Below, one piece after another: positions 44,804 to 52,658 of a stretch of 64,000 bases of DNA. The notes below the pieces were generated by a model that saw only the letters and a program-made list of their open reading frames with translations, was not told where the DNA came from and did no database searches. Position 1 is the stretch's first letter. Each line of letters starts with the position of its first letter. Both the position numbers and the translations under genes were made by a program. Source of the DNA: Planctomycetota bacterium (GTDB taxonomy: Bacteria > Planctomycetota > UBA1135 > UBA2386); contig JACRLW010000004.1 in assembly GCA_016235155.1 (NCBI GenBank), positions 19,361 through 83,360 on the forward strand, read 5' to 3'.

Positions 44804-45538
44804 ATGATCCGCAAGTCCAACGTGATCCACGGTCTGTCGACCCTCTTCGCTCCTCTTGCCCTCTCGAGCTTCGTGTCCGCGCAAGACCCCGCTGCCGCAG
44901 CGGCGCCGGCGCCGACCGAGAACTGGCTCGTCGACATGTTCCAGAACGCTGGAACGATCGGCTACCTCATCGTCGCGCTGTCGATCGTTGCGCTGGCGCT
45001 CGCGATCGAGCTGTTCATGTCGATCAAGCGCGAGAAGCTCGCGCCGCCCGACGTGATCGACGAACTCGAGGCATTGTTCGAGGAGGAGCAGTTCCAGGAG
45101 GCGATGGACCTCTGCGAGAGCAACCGCAACTACCTCACGAACGTCGTGCAGGCCGGTCTCGCGAAGCTCGGCCACCAGTTCGAGACGATCCAGACCGCCG
45201 TGAAGGAGATGGAGGAAGAGGAGACGGTGAAGCTCTTCCAACGGATCTCCTGGCTCTCCCTGATCACCGCGTCGGCGCCGATGCTCGGCCTGCTCGGCAC
45301 GGTGTCGGGCATGTTCGTCACGTTCGGCGAGATCGCGCGCGCGGGCGGCTCGGTTCAACCCTCGGACCTGGCCGGCGGTATCAAGATCGCGCTCGTCACG
45401 ACGATCTTCGGCCTCTGCGTCGCGCTCCCGACCGGCGCGTTCTTCTTCATGTTCCGCAACCGCGTCGTGCGAACGACGATCGAGATGAACGCGATCGCGG
45501 AGGATCTCTTCGAGCGCTTCCGCCCGAAGAACACCTGA
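44804..45538 (+). CDS. ExbB/TolQ/MotA-family proton channel protein
   Basis: 244 aa. A cleavable signal-like start (LSTLFAPLALSSFVSAQ) precedes three membrane helices: about 50-70 (TIGYLIVALSIVALALAIEL), about 150-175 (ITASAPMLGLLGTVSGMF) and about 188-215 (ALVTTIFGLCVALPTGAFFF). The conserved GLLGTVxGM segment marks the family. With ExbD it should form an inner-membrane channel that uses the proton-motive force to do mechanical work. Two exbD genes follow. No TonB- or TolA-like gene is visible; TPR proteins and secretins are the neighbours, which is unusual. Confidence 0.9.
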   Translation: MIRKSNVIHGLSTLFAPLALSSFVSAQDPAAAAAPAPTENWLVDMFQNAGTIGYLIVALSIVALALAIELFMSIKREKLAPPDVIDELEALFEEEQFQEAMDLCESNRNYLTNVVQAGLAKLGHQFETIQTAVKEMEEEETVKLFQRISWLSLITASAPMLGLLGTVSGMFVTFGEIARAGGSVQPSDLAGGIKIALVTTIFGLCVALPTGAFFFMFRNRVVRTTIEMNAIAEDLFERFRPKNT

Positions 45539-45632
45539 GGTCGGACCGAGTGAACCGTCGCTCGCCGCGGGGAGTTGACCTGCGGCGAAGTGGATCCGGG
45601 CTCACCCACCCCAAACCGCGAGGCGCCGACGA

Positions 45633-46166
45633 ATGTCAAGCATCATCGACGACATGGCCAGCCAGGAAGTGCCGCTCGACATGACTCCCATGATCGACTG
45701 CGTCTTCCTGCTGATGATCTTCTTCGTGCTGGTCATCGACCTGAGCCAGAAGGACCTCGAAGACCTGATCCTCCCCAAGGCGGTCTACGTCGTTGCGGAC
45801 GACGAGCCGCCGAGCGTCCGCCCGATCATCAACATCGGCCAGGACGGCCGGATGGTCTACCGCGGCAACACCCGCTTCGACCCCGAGATCCACGCCGAGT
45901 CGACCGCGCCGGAGCACCTCCGGAACCTGCTCGTCGAGTGGAAGAACACGATCGTCAAGAACAAGAGCGACCTGAAGATCGGCAGCCGGACGGTCACGCT
46001 CGTCGAGGACCCGGTGCTGATCCGGGCCGACAAGTGGACCGAGTGGCACTGGGTCGGAGTGTTCATGACCTCGTGCAGCCAGCCCGAGGCCGCGTTCTAC
46101 AAGCTGGAACTCGCACTGAGCGACCAGGACAAGGAAGCGAAGCTGCTGAGGAAGCAGGGTCGCTGA
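45633..46166 (+). CDS. ExbD/TolR-family protein, copy 1
   Basis: 177 aa. A short cytoplasmic N-terminus (SQEVPLDMTPMID) leads into one membrane helix (CVFLLMIFFVLVIDL). The Asp in MTPMID is the conserved proton-pathway residue of ExbD/TolR/MotB. The periplasmic part has the ExbD alpha/beta fold (PIINIGQDGRMVYRG) with an insertion before the C-terminus. It lies 94 bp after exbB. ATG 45633. Confidence 0.9.
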   Translation: MSSIIDDMASQEVPLDMTPMIDCVFLLMIFFVLVIDLSQKDLEDLILPKAVYVVADDEPPSVRPIINIGQDGRMVYRGNTRFDPEIHAESTAPEHLRNLLVEWKNTIVKNKSDLKIGSRTVTLVEDPVLIRADKWTEWHWVGVFMTSCSQPEAAFYKLELALSDQDKEAKLLRKQGR

Positions 46167-46248
46167 CTCGGACCGAGCACTCGATTTCCACGTCGATTCC
46201 GCCCCCAGCGACCCCGATCGTCCCGACCCCGAACGCCACCCTCCGCAC

Positions 46249-46809
46249 ATGGCCCGTAGTCACCTGAAGGACGTCCAAGAGGAAGCGAAGCTCGATCTCA
46301 CCCCGATGATCGACTGCGTGTTCCTGCTGATCATCTTCTTCCTCTGCATCGAGTTCAAAGCGCTGGAAGCGAAGTTGCCGGCCTACCTGCCGAAGGACAA
46401 GGGTTCGCAGAACGACCCTGCACAACCTCAGGAGCAGCTCTCGATCCGCATCGAAGTCGATCAGCCCGGCACCAAGATCCCGCGCAAGCCGCTCGCGCCC
46501 GAAGTCGACAAGAAGGGGCGCAAGCGCACCTTCGCGTTGACCGGCCACACGGTGAAGTGGGATGTCGGCCCGACGCGCTTCACCGACATCGAGCGCATGC
46601 GCAAGGAACTCGAGCGCATCAAGTCCGACCCGAACAGCATCGTCCCCGACGCCAGCAAGCCCGGTCAGACCAAGCTCCTCCCGATCGTGATCGAGCCTCA
46701 GCAAGGCGCGACCTACGGCGACGTCGCATCGACGGTCGACGTCGTCAAGGCAGTCGGATTCGAGGAGATCAACTTCGGTGGCGGCCGCGGCCCCGCGCCC
46801 AAGCGCTGA
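46249..46809 (+). CDS. ExbD/TolR-family protein, copy 2
   Basis: 186 aa. Same layout as copy 1 but diverged: KLDLTPMIDCVFLLIIFF gives the proton Asp and membrane helix, then a periplasmic domain with PAYLPKDKGSQND and TYGDVASTVDVVKAVG. Keeping two different ExbD proteins beside one ExbB suggests a hetero-oligomer or alternative partners. It lies 82 bp after copy 1, and two strong hairpins follow. Confidence 0.9.
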   Translation: MARSHLKDVQEEAKLDLTPMIDCVFLLIIFFLCIEFKALEAKLPAYLPKDKGSQNDPAQPQEQLSIRIEVDQPGTKIPRKPLAPEVDKKGRKRTFALTGHTVKWDVGPTRFTDIERMRKELERIKSDPNSIVPDASKPGQTKLLPIVIEPQQGATYGDVASTVDVVKAVGFEEINFGGGRGPAPKR

Positions 46810-47115
46810 GGTCTTCGCGCCGACCTTCCGTTCCCGCGACGGCGACCGCCGTCGCGACCACGCGGCCCTGCTCGGACGAGCGGGGCCGCGGTGCGTACCG
46901 GCCACTCCGGCGGCGGTCCGCGGCTCCGCTCGGGACCTCGAATCCGGCGCCGACTTGTTGCTGGCACCGGCGAAGCCCGCTCGCTAGCTTCTCGCCCCTC
47001 GCGTCGCCAGGTCACCCCTCACCCAGCGCCGCGTGACCCCTCTCCGCGCCCCGGCCTTTCGGGGTTCGATCAACCACTGCGGACGTTGCGCGCGCCGCAC
47101 GGAAGTCCCATCCCG
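46810..47115 (+). other. Intergenic region between exbD copy 2 and the second secretin
   Basis: 306 bp without a convincing gene. The first 80 bp contain two back-to-back hairpins (46835-46890). The remainder is the likely promoter region of the second secretin gene; no -35/-10 pair could be picked with confidence. Confidence 0.5.
46835..46890 (+). terminator. Two consecutive hairpins after exbD copy 2
   Basis: The first has arms CGCGACGGCG (46835-46844) and CGCCGTCGCG (46847-46856), an almost loop-free palindrome. The second, at 46861-46890, has an eight-pair outer stem (CGCGGCCC with GGGCCGCG) and a GCTCG/CGAGC inner repeat. Neither is followed by a U-tract. They likely end or stabilise the exb transcript. 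Confidence 0.5.
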
Positions 47116-49692
47116 ATGAAGCTCGATCGTCAAAGCCTCCTGGCAGCTTCGATCACCGCTGTCCTCCTCGGCACCTCGTCCTGCTCTGCGCCGAAGTCCT
47201 CGGACACGGACGCGGCAGGCGGCCAACCCGCAGCCGGCACGCAGACCCCGGTCGCGGTGCAGGATCCGACGGCCCAGGACACCTCGCTGCGCGCTCAGCG
47301 CGAGCGGCTGCTCGTCGAGCAGTATCTCAGCAACGCCGAGTCGCTCCGTCGGCAGGGCACGACCGACGCGCTCGCGGCCGCGCGGCTCGAACTGCTCAAG
47401 GCGCATGACCTGCGCCCGGCCGACGACCGGATCAACCAGTTGCTGAACATGGTGTCCGCTGAACTGAACCTGCCGGCCGGAACCGTGACCTCCTTCGCCG
47501 AGGAGCAGGCACGCCTGCAGAAGATCAACGAGGAGCGCCAGCGCAACGAGGTCATCGCGTTGCTCGACTCCGGCAATCAGGCCCTCGGGCAACAGAACTA
47601 CGCCCGCGCGATCGAAGACTTCCGCCGCGCGGTGTGGAGCATCGACCTCGGCCGCTACGTCGCCTGGGGTGATCTCGAGAGCCGTTCGCGCGCCGCGCTC
47701 GCCGACGCGCTTCGCAAGCGCGACGACGCCGAGCGGTCGGAGAAGGACGAGATCCGTCGCCGCGCCGCCGCCGAGCTGCGCGCGACCGAACAGGAAAACA
47801 CGGCGCGGCTGCGCGCCAAGGTCGGCGGCCTGCTCGACAACGCGTCGCTCGCGTTCGAGCGCCGCAACTTCAAGCTCGCCCAGGACCTCGCCTTCGAGGC
47901 GCTCGAAGCCGACCCGTCGAACCAGCTCGCGCGCGAGCTGCACAACGCGTCGATCAAGGCGGCGCGCGAGTCGCGCTCCGACGAGTACTACCGCGCGATG
48001 AACCAGCGCATCCGTGGGCTGCGCGAGAACGCCGAGGAGCTGCGCATCCCGCAGATCGACATCCTCGACGTCGACCTCACCGCCTGGGAGCGCGCCAAGG
48101 GCCGCTCCTCCAAGGCGTCGTCCGCCCGCCCCGAGAACGCCGACGACGCCGCGCTGCGCAAGACCGTCAAGGACACCAAGATCAGCGGCCTCAGCTTCAC
48201 CGAGGAGGACGGCACGATCGACGAGGTCAAGACGCGCATCCAGGCGATCACGAACATCCCGATGATCATCACGCCGGAAGCCCGCTCGACGATCTCGAGC
48301 GAGGACGTCAAGGTCGTGATGGACATCACGGCGCCGATCTCGCTCGAAGCGTTCTTCAACCAGGTCGTCAGCCGTAGCGCGCAGCTCGCGTGGACGGTGC
48401 GCGACGGCGTCGTGCAGATCACGACCAAGGCGCAGGCCGGCGGCAGCAACTACACGCACTACTACGACGTCCGCGACCTCATCTTCGCGAAGACGCAGTT
48501 CCTGCCGCCGCGCATCCGCGACATCCCGTCGGGCGACAGCGGCGACGACTCCCCGCGCTCGGGCGGCGAGGGCGACGAGAAGACGGTCTTCGTCGAACTC
48601 GACAAGCTCGCGGCGAACCTGCGCGAAGCGACCGACCCGACCTACTGGGACGCCGAAGGCGGCGGCAAGGTCGACCAGGTCGAGACCGGCTACCTGATCA
48701 TCACGGCGAACGGCGAGATGCATCGCCGTGTCGACGCGATCCTGAACAACCTGCGCAGCTTCGCGACGAGCGTCGTCACGATCGAATCGAAGTTCCTGAA
48801 CGTCACGCAGAACTTCCTGCAGCAGATCGGTGTCGACTTCCGCGGCCTCGGCGGCTCGGGCGCCAAGGGCAGCGTCGCGCAGCTCGACGACGTCACCAAC
48901 GGCCTCGACGACGCGGCGAGCCGCGGCCTCGACAACTCGGGCACCGGCGACCCGGCCGGCAAGCCGTTCGCGGGCTTCTTCTACAACGACGGCCAGGACG
49001 GCGACCTGCGCGGCCGGACCGAGAACTACTTCACCTCGGGTCTCGGGAGCGCGATGACGACGAACGGCGGCGCCACCGCGGCGATCGCGTTCCTCAACGA
49101 CCTCGAGCTGCAAGCGATCCTGCACGCCGTGGAGAAGAAGCAGGACGCGCAGGAGTTGAACGGCCAGAACCTGACCGTCCAGAACAACGAGCGCGGCTAC
49201 GTCTCGATCATCAACCAGACCGCCTACGTCCGGGACTTCGAGGTCGAGGTCGCGCAGGCGGCATTCATCGCCGACCCCCGCATCGACATCATCCAGGACG
49301 GCGTCGTGCTGGACGTGAAGCCGACGGTCAGCGCCGACCGCAAGCGCATCAGCCTGAGCATGCAGCCGACGGTCGCGGAGCTCGTGCGCCCGATCCCGAC
49401 CTTCTCGACCTCGCTCGCCGGCACGACGCAGCCGGTCACGCTGCAGCTCCCGCAGCTCATCGTCCGCTCGTTCGCGACGACGGTCGAAGTGCCGGACGGC
49501 GGCTCGGTCCTGATCGGCGGCCTGCGCCAGGTGTTGACGAAGGAGCGCCGCGCGGAGGTGCCGATCCTCGGCAAGATTCCGCTGCTCTCCTTCTTCTTCA
49601 AGCAAGAGGGCTCGGTCGACGAGAACTCGTCGCTGATGGTCCTCGTGCGCGCCACGGTGACCGACGTGCGCGACGTGATGGCCGGCCGCTGA
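47116..49692 (+). CDS. TPR-containing secretin lipoprotein (second paralogue)
   Basis: 858 aa with the same plan as the 37558 protein. The signal has a Cys in LGTSSCSAP; TPR and coiled-coil helices span ~55-300 (NYARAIEDFRRAVWSIDLGR); N-domains include DIDAPIS-like VVMDITAPISLEAFFNQ. The secretin core has TIESKFLNVTQNFLQQ (about 554), IGVDFRGLG, GRTENYFTSGLGS and VPDGGSVLIGG (about 792) to EVPILGKIPLLSFFF. Shared motifs at matching positions show gene duplication within one system. Predicted outer-membrane channel. The ATG at 47116 starts the signal; an 8-bp hairpin lies 28 bp after the stop. Confidence 0.9.
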   Translation: MKLDRQSLLAASITAVLLGTSSCSAPKSSDTDAAGGQPAAGTQTPVAVQDPTAQDTSLRAQRERLLVEQYLSNAESLRRQGTTDALAAARLELLKAHDLRPADDRINQLLNMVSAELNLPAGTVTSFAEEQARLQKINEERQRNEVIALLDSGNQALGQQNYARAIEDFRRAVWSIDLGRYVAWGDLESRSRAALADALRKRDDAERSEKDEIRRRAAAELRATEQENTARLRAKVGGLLDNASLAFERRNFKLAQDLAFEALEADPSNQLARELHNASIKAARESRSDEYYRAMNQRIRGLRENAEELRIPQIDILDVDLTAWERAKGRSSKASSARPENADDAALRKTVKDTKISGLSFTEEDGTIDEVKTRIQAITNIPMIITPEARSTISSEDVKVVMDITAPISLEAFFNQVVSRSAQLAWTVRDGVVQITTKAQAGGSNYTHYYDVRDLIFAKTQFLPPRIRDIPSGDSGDDSPRSGGEGDEKTVFVELDKLAANLREATDPTYWDAEGGGKVDQVETGYLIITANGEMHRRVDAILNNLRSFATSVVTIESKFLNVTQNFLQQIGVDFRGLGGSGAKGSVAQLDDVTNGLDDAASRGLDNSGTGDPAGKPFAGFFYNDGQDGDLRGRTENYFTSGLGSAMTTNGGATAAIAFLNDLELQAILHAVEKKQDAQELNGQNLTVQNNERGYVSIINQTAYVRDFEVEVAQAAFIADPRIDIIQDGVVLDVKPTVSADRKRISLSMQPTVAELVRPIPTFSTSLAGTTQPVTLQLPQLIVRSFATTVEVPDGGSVLIGGLRQVLTKERRAEVPILGKIPLLSFFFKQEGSVDENSSLMVLVRATVTDVRDVMAGR

Positions 49693-49720
49693 GCACGGCC
49701 GTCCCCCCTGGGTTCCCCTC

Positions 49721-49742
49721 GCGGCCGCCCCCGAGCGGCCGC
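49721..49742 (+). terminator. 8-bp GC hairpin after the second secretin gene
   Basis: GCGGCCGC (49721-49728) and GCGGCCGC (49735-49742) form a perfect stem with loop CCCCGA. It lacks a U-tract, like the others in this cluster. Confidence 0.5.
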
Positions 49743-49897
49743 GCGCATGTACGGCGGCTGAGAGCTAAGCTCCGCGCCACCCCATCGCGGCCGAGGCCGC
49801 AACCCGTCCGGGTTGCAGGCGTCGTCGCTGACGCGACGACCAAGAAGGCCTCGCCCGCGCTTTTTGCTTGGGCCCTCCGGCCTCCGGGCCCAGAGGC

Positions 49898-50626
49898 ATG
49901 GACGTGAGCCGCCCGCTCGACGCGATCTTCTTCGACATCGACGACACGCTGTTCTCGACCTCGGTGTTCGCGGACAAGGCGCGCCGTGCCGCGGTCGACG
50001 CGATGGTCGCGGCCGGTCTCCGGACCACGCGGGACGACTGCCTCCGGGAGCTGTCCGAAGTCGTCAGCGAGTTCAGCAGCAACTTCGGCGCGCACTTCGA
50101 CAAGGTCATCCAGCGTCTGCCGGTCGGCGCGAGCGCCGGGCTGAACCGCGAGATCCTGATCGCGTCGGGAGTCGTCGCCTACCACGAGACGAAGTGGCGC
50201 GAGCTCAAGGTCTACGACGACGTCTACGAGGTCCTGCGCTGGCTCTCGGCGCGACCCGGACTCGTGCGCGGGATCATCTCGGCGGGCATCGGGATCAAGC
50301 AGGCGGAGAAGGTGATCCGGCTGCGCATCTACGAGTTCCTCACGCCGAACGCGATCTACTTCACGGAGCAGGTCGGGATCAACAAACCCAACCCCAAGCT
50401 CTACCGGCGCGTGCTGCAGGAGCTCGGGTTGAGCGCCGAGCGCTGCATGTACGTCGGCGACAACCCGGTGAACGACATCGACCCCGCCGCGTCGGTCGGG
50501 ATGATCACGACCCACAACCGTCGCTCGGGGCGGCACTCTGAGGCGGCCGGCTCGTGCCGGCCGGACTTCGTGATCCGCAACTTCTACGAGCTGCGCGAAG
50601 TGCTCCGGACCGAGTTCGGGTTCTGA
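49898..50626 (+). CDS. HAD-superfamily hydrolase, subfamily IA
   Basis: 242-aa phosphatase-like protein. HAD motif I is FDIDDTLF (catalytic Asp pair near residues 12-14), motif II lies in RGIISAGIG, motif III is the Lys in NKPNPKLYRR and motif IV is YVGDNPVNDID. The layout resembles the archaeal/bacterial TIGR02253-like group of small-molecule phosphatases. The ATG at 49898 has gagg just upstream. A G/C palindrome pair (GGGCCC at 49870-49875 and 49886-49891) sits right before the start and could affect translation. It converges on the MamK-like gene. Substrate unknown. Confidence 0.87.
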   Translation: MDVSRPLDAIFFDIDDTLFSTSVFADKARRAAVDAMVAAGLRTTRDDCLRELSEVVSEFSSNFGAHFDKVIQRLPVGASAGLNREILIASGVVAYHETKWRELKVYDDVYEVLRWLSARPGLVRGIISAGIGIKQAEKVIRLRIYEFLTPNAIYFTEQVGINKPNPKLYRRVLQELGLSAERCMYVGDNPVNDIDPAASVGMITTHNRRSGRHSEAAGSCRPDFVIRNFYELREVLRTEFGF

Positions 50627-50685
50627 TCGACGCCTCCCGAAGTCTCGCGTGCGCCGCTTTCGCCTCTGACGCCGCGCGATCGACC

Positions 50686-50758
50686 GGCGCCCATCAGGCG
50701 CCGAGGAGGGGGAGGCCGCGTGTCGCGGCCGACGTGGGGGAGGGTCAGCCTCCCCCAC
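50686..50758. terminator. Cluster of three hairpins between convergent genes
   Basis: GGCGCC/GGCGCC (50686-50691, 50697-50702), GGCCGCG/CGCGGCC (50714-50720, 50724-50730) and a 10-bp perfect stem GTGGGGGAGG/CCTCCCCCAC (50734-50743, 50749-50758, loop GTCAG). They lie between the convergent HAD and MamK-like genes and could end transcription in both directions. Confidence 0.6.
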
Positions 50759-50771
50759 CAGCAAGGAACCC

Positions 50772-51857
50772 TCAGCGCAGCTGCGCCCAGTACTCCGCCG
50801 GCATGTCGTGCGCGATCTTCAAAGCCCCGTTCGCGCCGCCGTAGACCGGCTCGTCGACGTGGACCACGCGCCCGCCGCCCATCTCGCGGCGCATCATGCC
50901 TTCGATCGCGGTGTCGAGGCCGCGGATCATCGACCCACCGCCCGCGAGCACGACGCGGTTGCGCAGCTTGTGCTGGAACTCGGGGTCGAAGGTCCCGATC
51001 AGCCGGCGAAGGCCGTCGACGATCGGTTGGACCAGCATGCTGCACGCCTGCTTCACGACGTCGGTCACGTCGAACTCGGTCGGCCGGCCGTCGACCGGCA
51101 GCGAGACCAGCGCGCGCTCCGGCGCGTCGCCGAGGTGCGAGTAGCGCTCCTTGATCTCCTTGACCATCTGGTTCGAGAACGCCGCGCCGGGGCAGGCGGC
51201 CTTCATCAGCGTGGCGAGCCGCTCGTCGACGTGGTCGCCCGCGATCGACAGGGTGACCTGGTCGGCTTCCTCGGGCATCGTGCCATGCATGCGGCAGAGG
51301 TCGGTCGTGCCGGCGCCGATGTCGATGATCAGCGCGTCCTCGAGCATGTCGAGGCCGTAGGCGACCGCGAACGGCTCGCTGCACAGCATCACCGAGTCGA
51401 CCGACGCGCGCGCCGCGCCGAGGATCGCCTCCTTGTTGTGGATGCTGGCCTGGGCCGGGACGCCGATCACCGCGTAGACCAGTTCGTCCTTCCGCGGTTG
51501 TGCCATCCGGATCGCCTCGCCGATCAGGTCGCGGGCGGCGGTCTCGATCTCGCCGCGGTCCGCGCCGTCCGGAAGCTCGTTGTACTTGAACACGCCCTTC
51601 GCGAGCGGGCGGTGCATCCGCTGCGAGAGGCGCTTCTCCAGCGCCTCCTTCCCGAACACGACGTCCTTCTTCAGCAGCTTCTTGCTGACGACGTCCTTCG
51701 GGTAGCCGACGACCGACAGGACCGACTCGCGGACGCCGTTGCTCGCCGCGACCGAAGTGCGCGACGTGCCAAGGTCCATTCCGATGTAGAGAACACCGTG
51801 GTCCTTGCCGCCACCGGGCTTGGACTGCGGTCCGCTGCTGCTCGTCGTGCTCGTCAT
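50772..51857 (-). CDS. MamK-type bacterial actin
   Basis: 361-aa actin-fold ATPase. Phosphate-1 is IGMDLGTSRTS (D28), followed by the VVGYPKDVV segment found in MamK. VIGVPAQAS and SEPFAVAYGLDML also match MamK, as do phosphate-2 IDIGAGTTD (178-186), adenosine loop VVLAGGGSMIRG (about 304) and the C-terminal PAEYWAQL. MreB proteins differ in several of these. MamK forms filaments that position magnetosomes, but related proteins occur in non-magnetic bacteria. It is the last gene of an operon with a coiled-coil protein (30 bp upstream) and a BY-kinase-like ATPase. No magnetosome genes are in view. The first ~20 residues are Ser/Gly/Lys-rich and may be disordered. Confidence 0.88.
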   Translation of the reverse strand: MTSTTSSSGPQSKPGGGKDHGVLYIGMDLGTSRTSVAASNGVRESVLSVVGYPKDVVSKKLLKKDVVFGKEALEKRLSQRMHRPLAKGVFKYNELPDGADRGEIETAARDLIGEAIRMAQPRKDELVYAVIGVPAQASIHNKEAILGAARASVDSVMLCSEPFAVAYGLDMLEDALIIDIGAGTTDLCRMHGTMPEEADQVTLSIAGDHVDERLATLMKAACPGAAFSNQMVKEIKERYSHLGDAPERALVSLPVDGRPTEFDVTDVVKQACSMLVQPIVDGLRRLIGTFDPEFQHKLRNRVVLAGGGSMIRGLDTAIEGMMRREMGGGRVVHVDEPVYGGANGALKIAHDMPAEYWAQLR

Positions 51858-51887
51858 GAAGGTCTCCTGCGGTCGGACTCCACGCCG

Positions 51888-52658
51888 TCAGCCGCCTTTC
51901 TGCAGCTTGAGGTTCTGGGCGAAGATCTCGGCCATGAGTGATTGCCTGCGCGCGAAGTCGTCCTCGCCGTCGGCGAGCCCCTGGACCTCACGGTAGATCG
52001 ACGAAATGCCGTCGCCGCCGTCCTTGGTGCGCGCGAGTTCGCCGATCTTCTGCTCGGCGTCCTCGAGGGAACCGGCGAGCTTCTGGATGCGGCGCTGGAG
52101 GAGTTCGACCTCGTTGTCGCGCGCCGCGGCCTTGGCCTCGAGCGTCGTGCGACGTTCCTCGCCGACGAGGCCCATGACGACCTCGAGCACACGCCGCTCG
52201 AGGCTCGCCGCGTCCCGCCCCTCGCGGAGCGCCGCCGAGACCACCGTCCGCACGGTCGTCGCGATCCGCTCGTCCTCGCTCTCCCAGGTCGAACGCTCCT
52301 CGGCGTGCGCAGCCTCGATGCGCTCCGCCAGCTCCTGGTTCAGGCGCTGCATCTCGAGCCGCAGCGCGTTGACCTCCTCGGCGTCGCGCTCCTGGCGCGC
52401 GCGCAGTTCCTCGTTGCTGCGCAGGAGACGCATGAACTCCTCGCGCGTCGCGTCCGCGATCGCGGCACGCTCGCCGACGAGCAGCCGATCCCGCAGCGTC
52501 CGATGCACGGCCTCCTCGACGAACGACACGATCCGGTCGAGCCCGACGACATTGACCTGCTTCACTCCCTGCTTCCGCAACTGGTCGACCGAGGTCTTGG
52601 TCGCGAGTTTGCGGACCGCGTCGGCGAGGTTCTTCTTGATGCCGGCCACGGCGGGCAT
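51888..52658 (-). CDS. Coiled-coil protein of the MamK-like operon
   Basis: 256 aa; I do not recognise a family. The N-terminal ~70 residues look globular (LADAVRKLATKTSVDQL; VNVVGLDRIVSFVEEAVHRT). Residues ~70-245 are charged, heptad-rich helix (EEVNALRLEMQRLNQEL; VELLQRRIQKLAGSLEDAEQ), predicted to form long coiled coils. The ATG at 52658 shares one base with the upstream stop (TGATG), and the actin gene follows after 30 bp. It is a good candidate for a filament-associated or adaptor protein joining the ATPase to the actin. No membrane segment or signal peptide. Confidence 0.78.
   Translation of the reverse strand: MPAVAGIKKNLADAVRKLATKTSVDQLRKQGVKQVNVVGLDRIVSFVEEAVHRTLRDRLLVGERAAIADATREEFMRLLRSNEELRARQERDAEEVNALRLEMQRLNQELAERIEAAHAEERSTWESEDERIATTVRTVVSAALREGRDAASLERRVLEVVMGLVGEERRTTLEAKAAARDNEVELLQRRIQKLAGSLEDAEQKIGELARTKDGGDGISSIYREVQGLADGEDDFARRQSLMAEIFAQNLKLQKGG

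Noticed and set aside
50772..51857. A magnetosome island
   Set aside because: Only the MamK-like actin is present; no other mam or mms gene is recognisable in the window.
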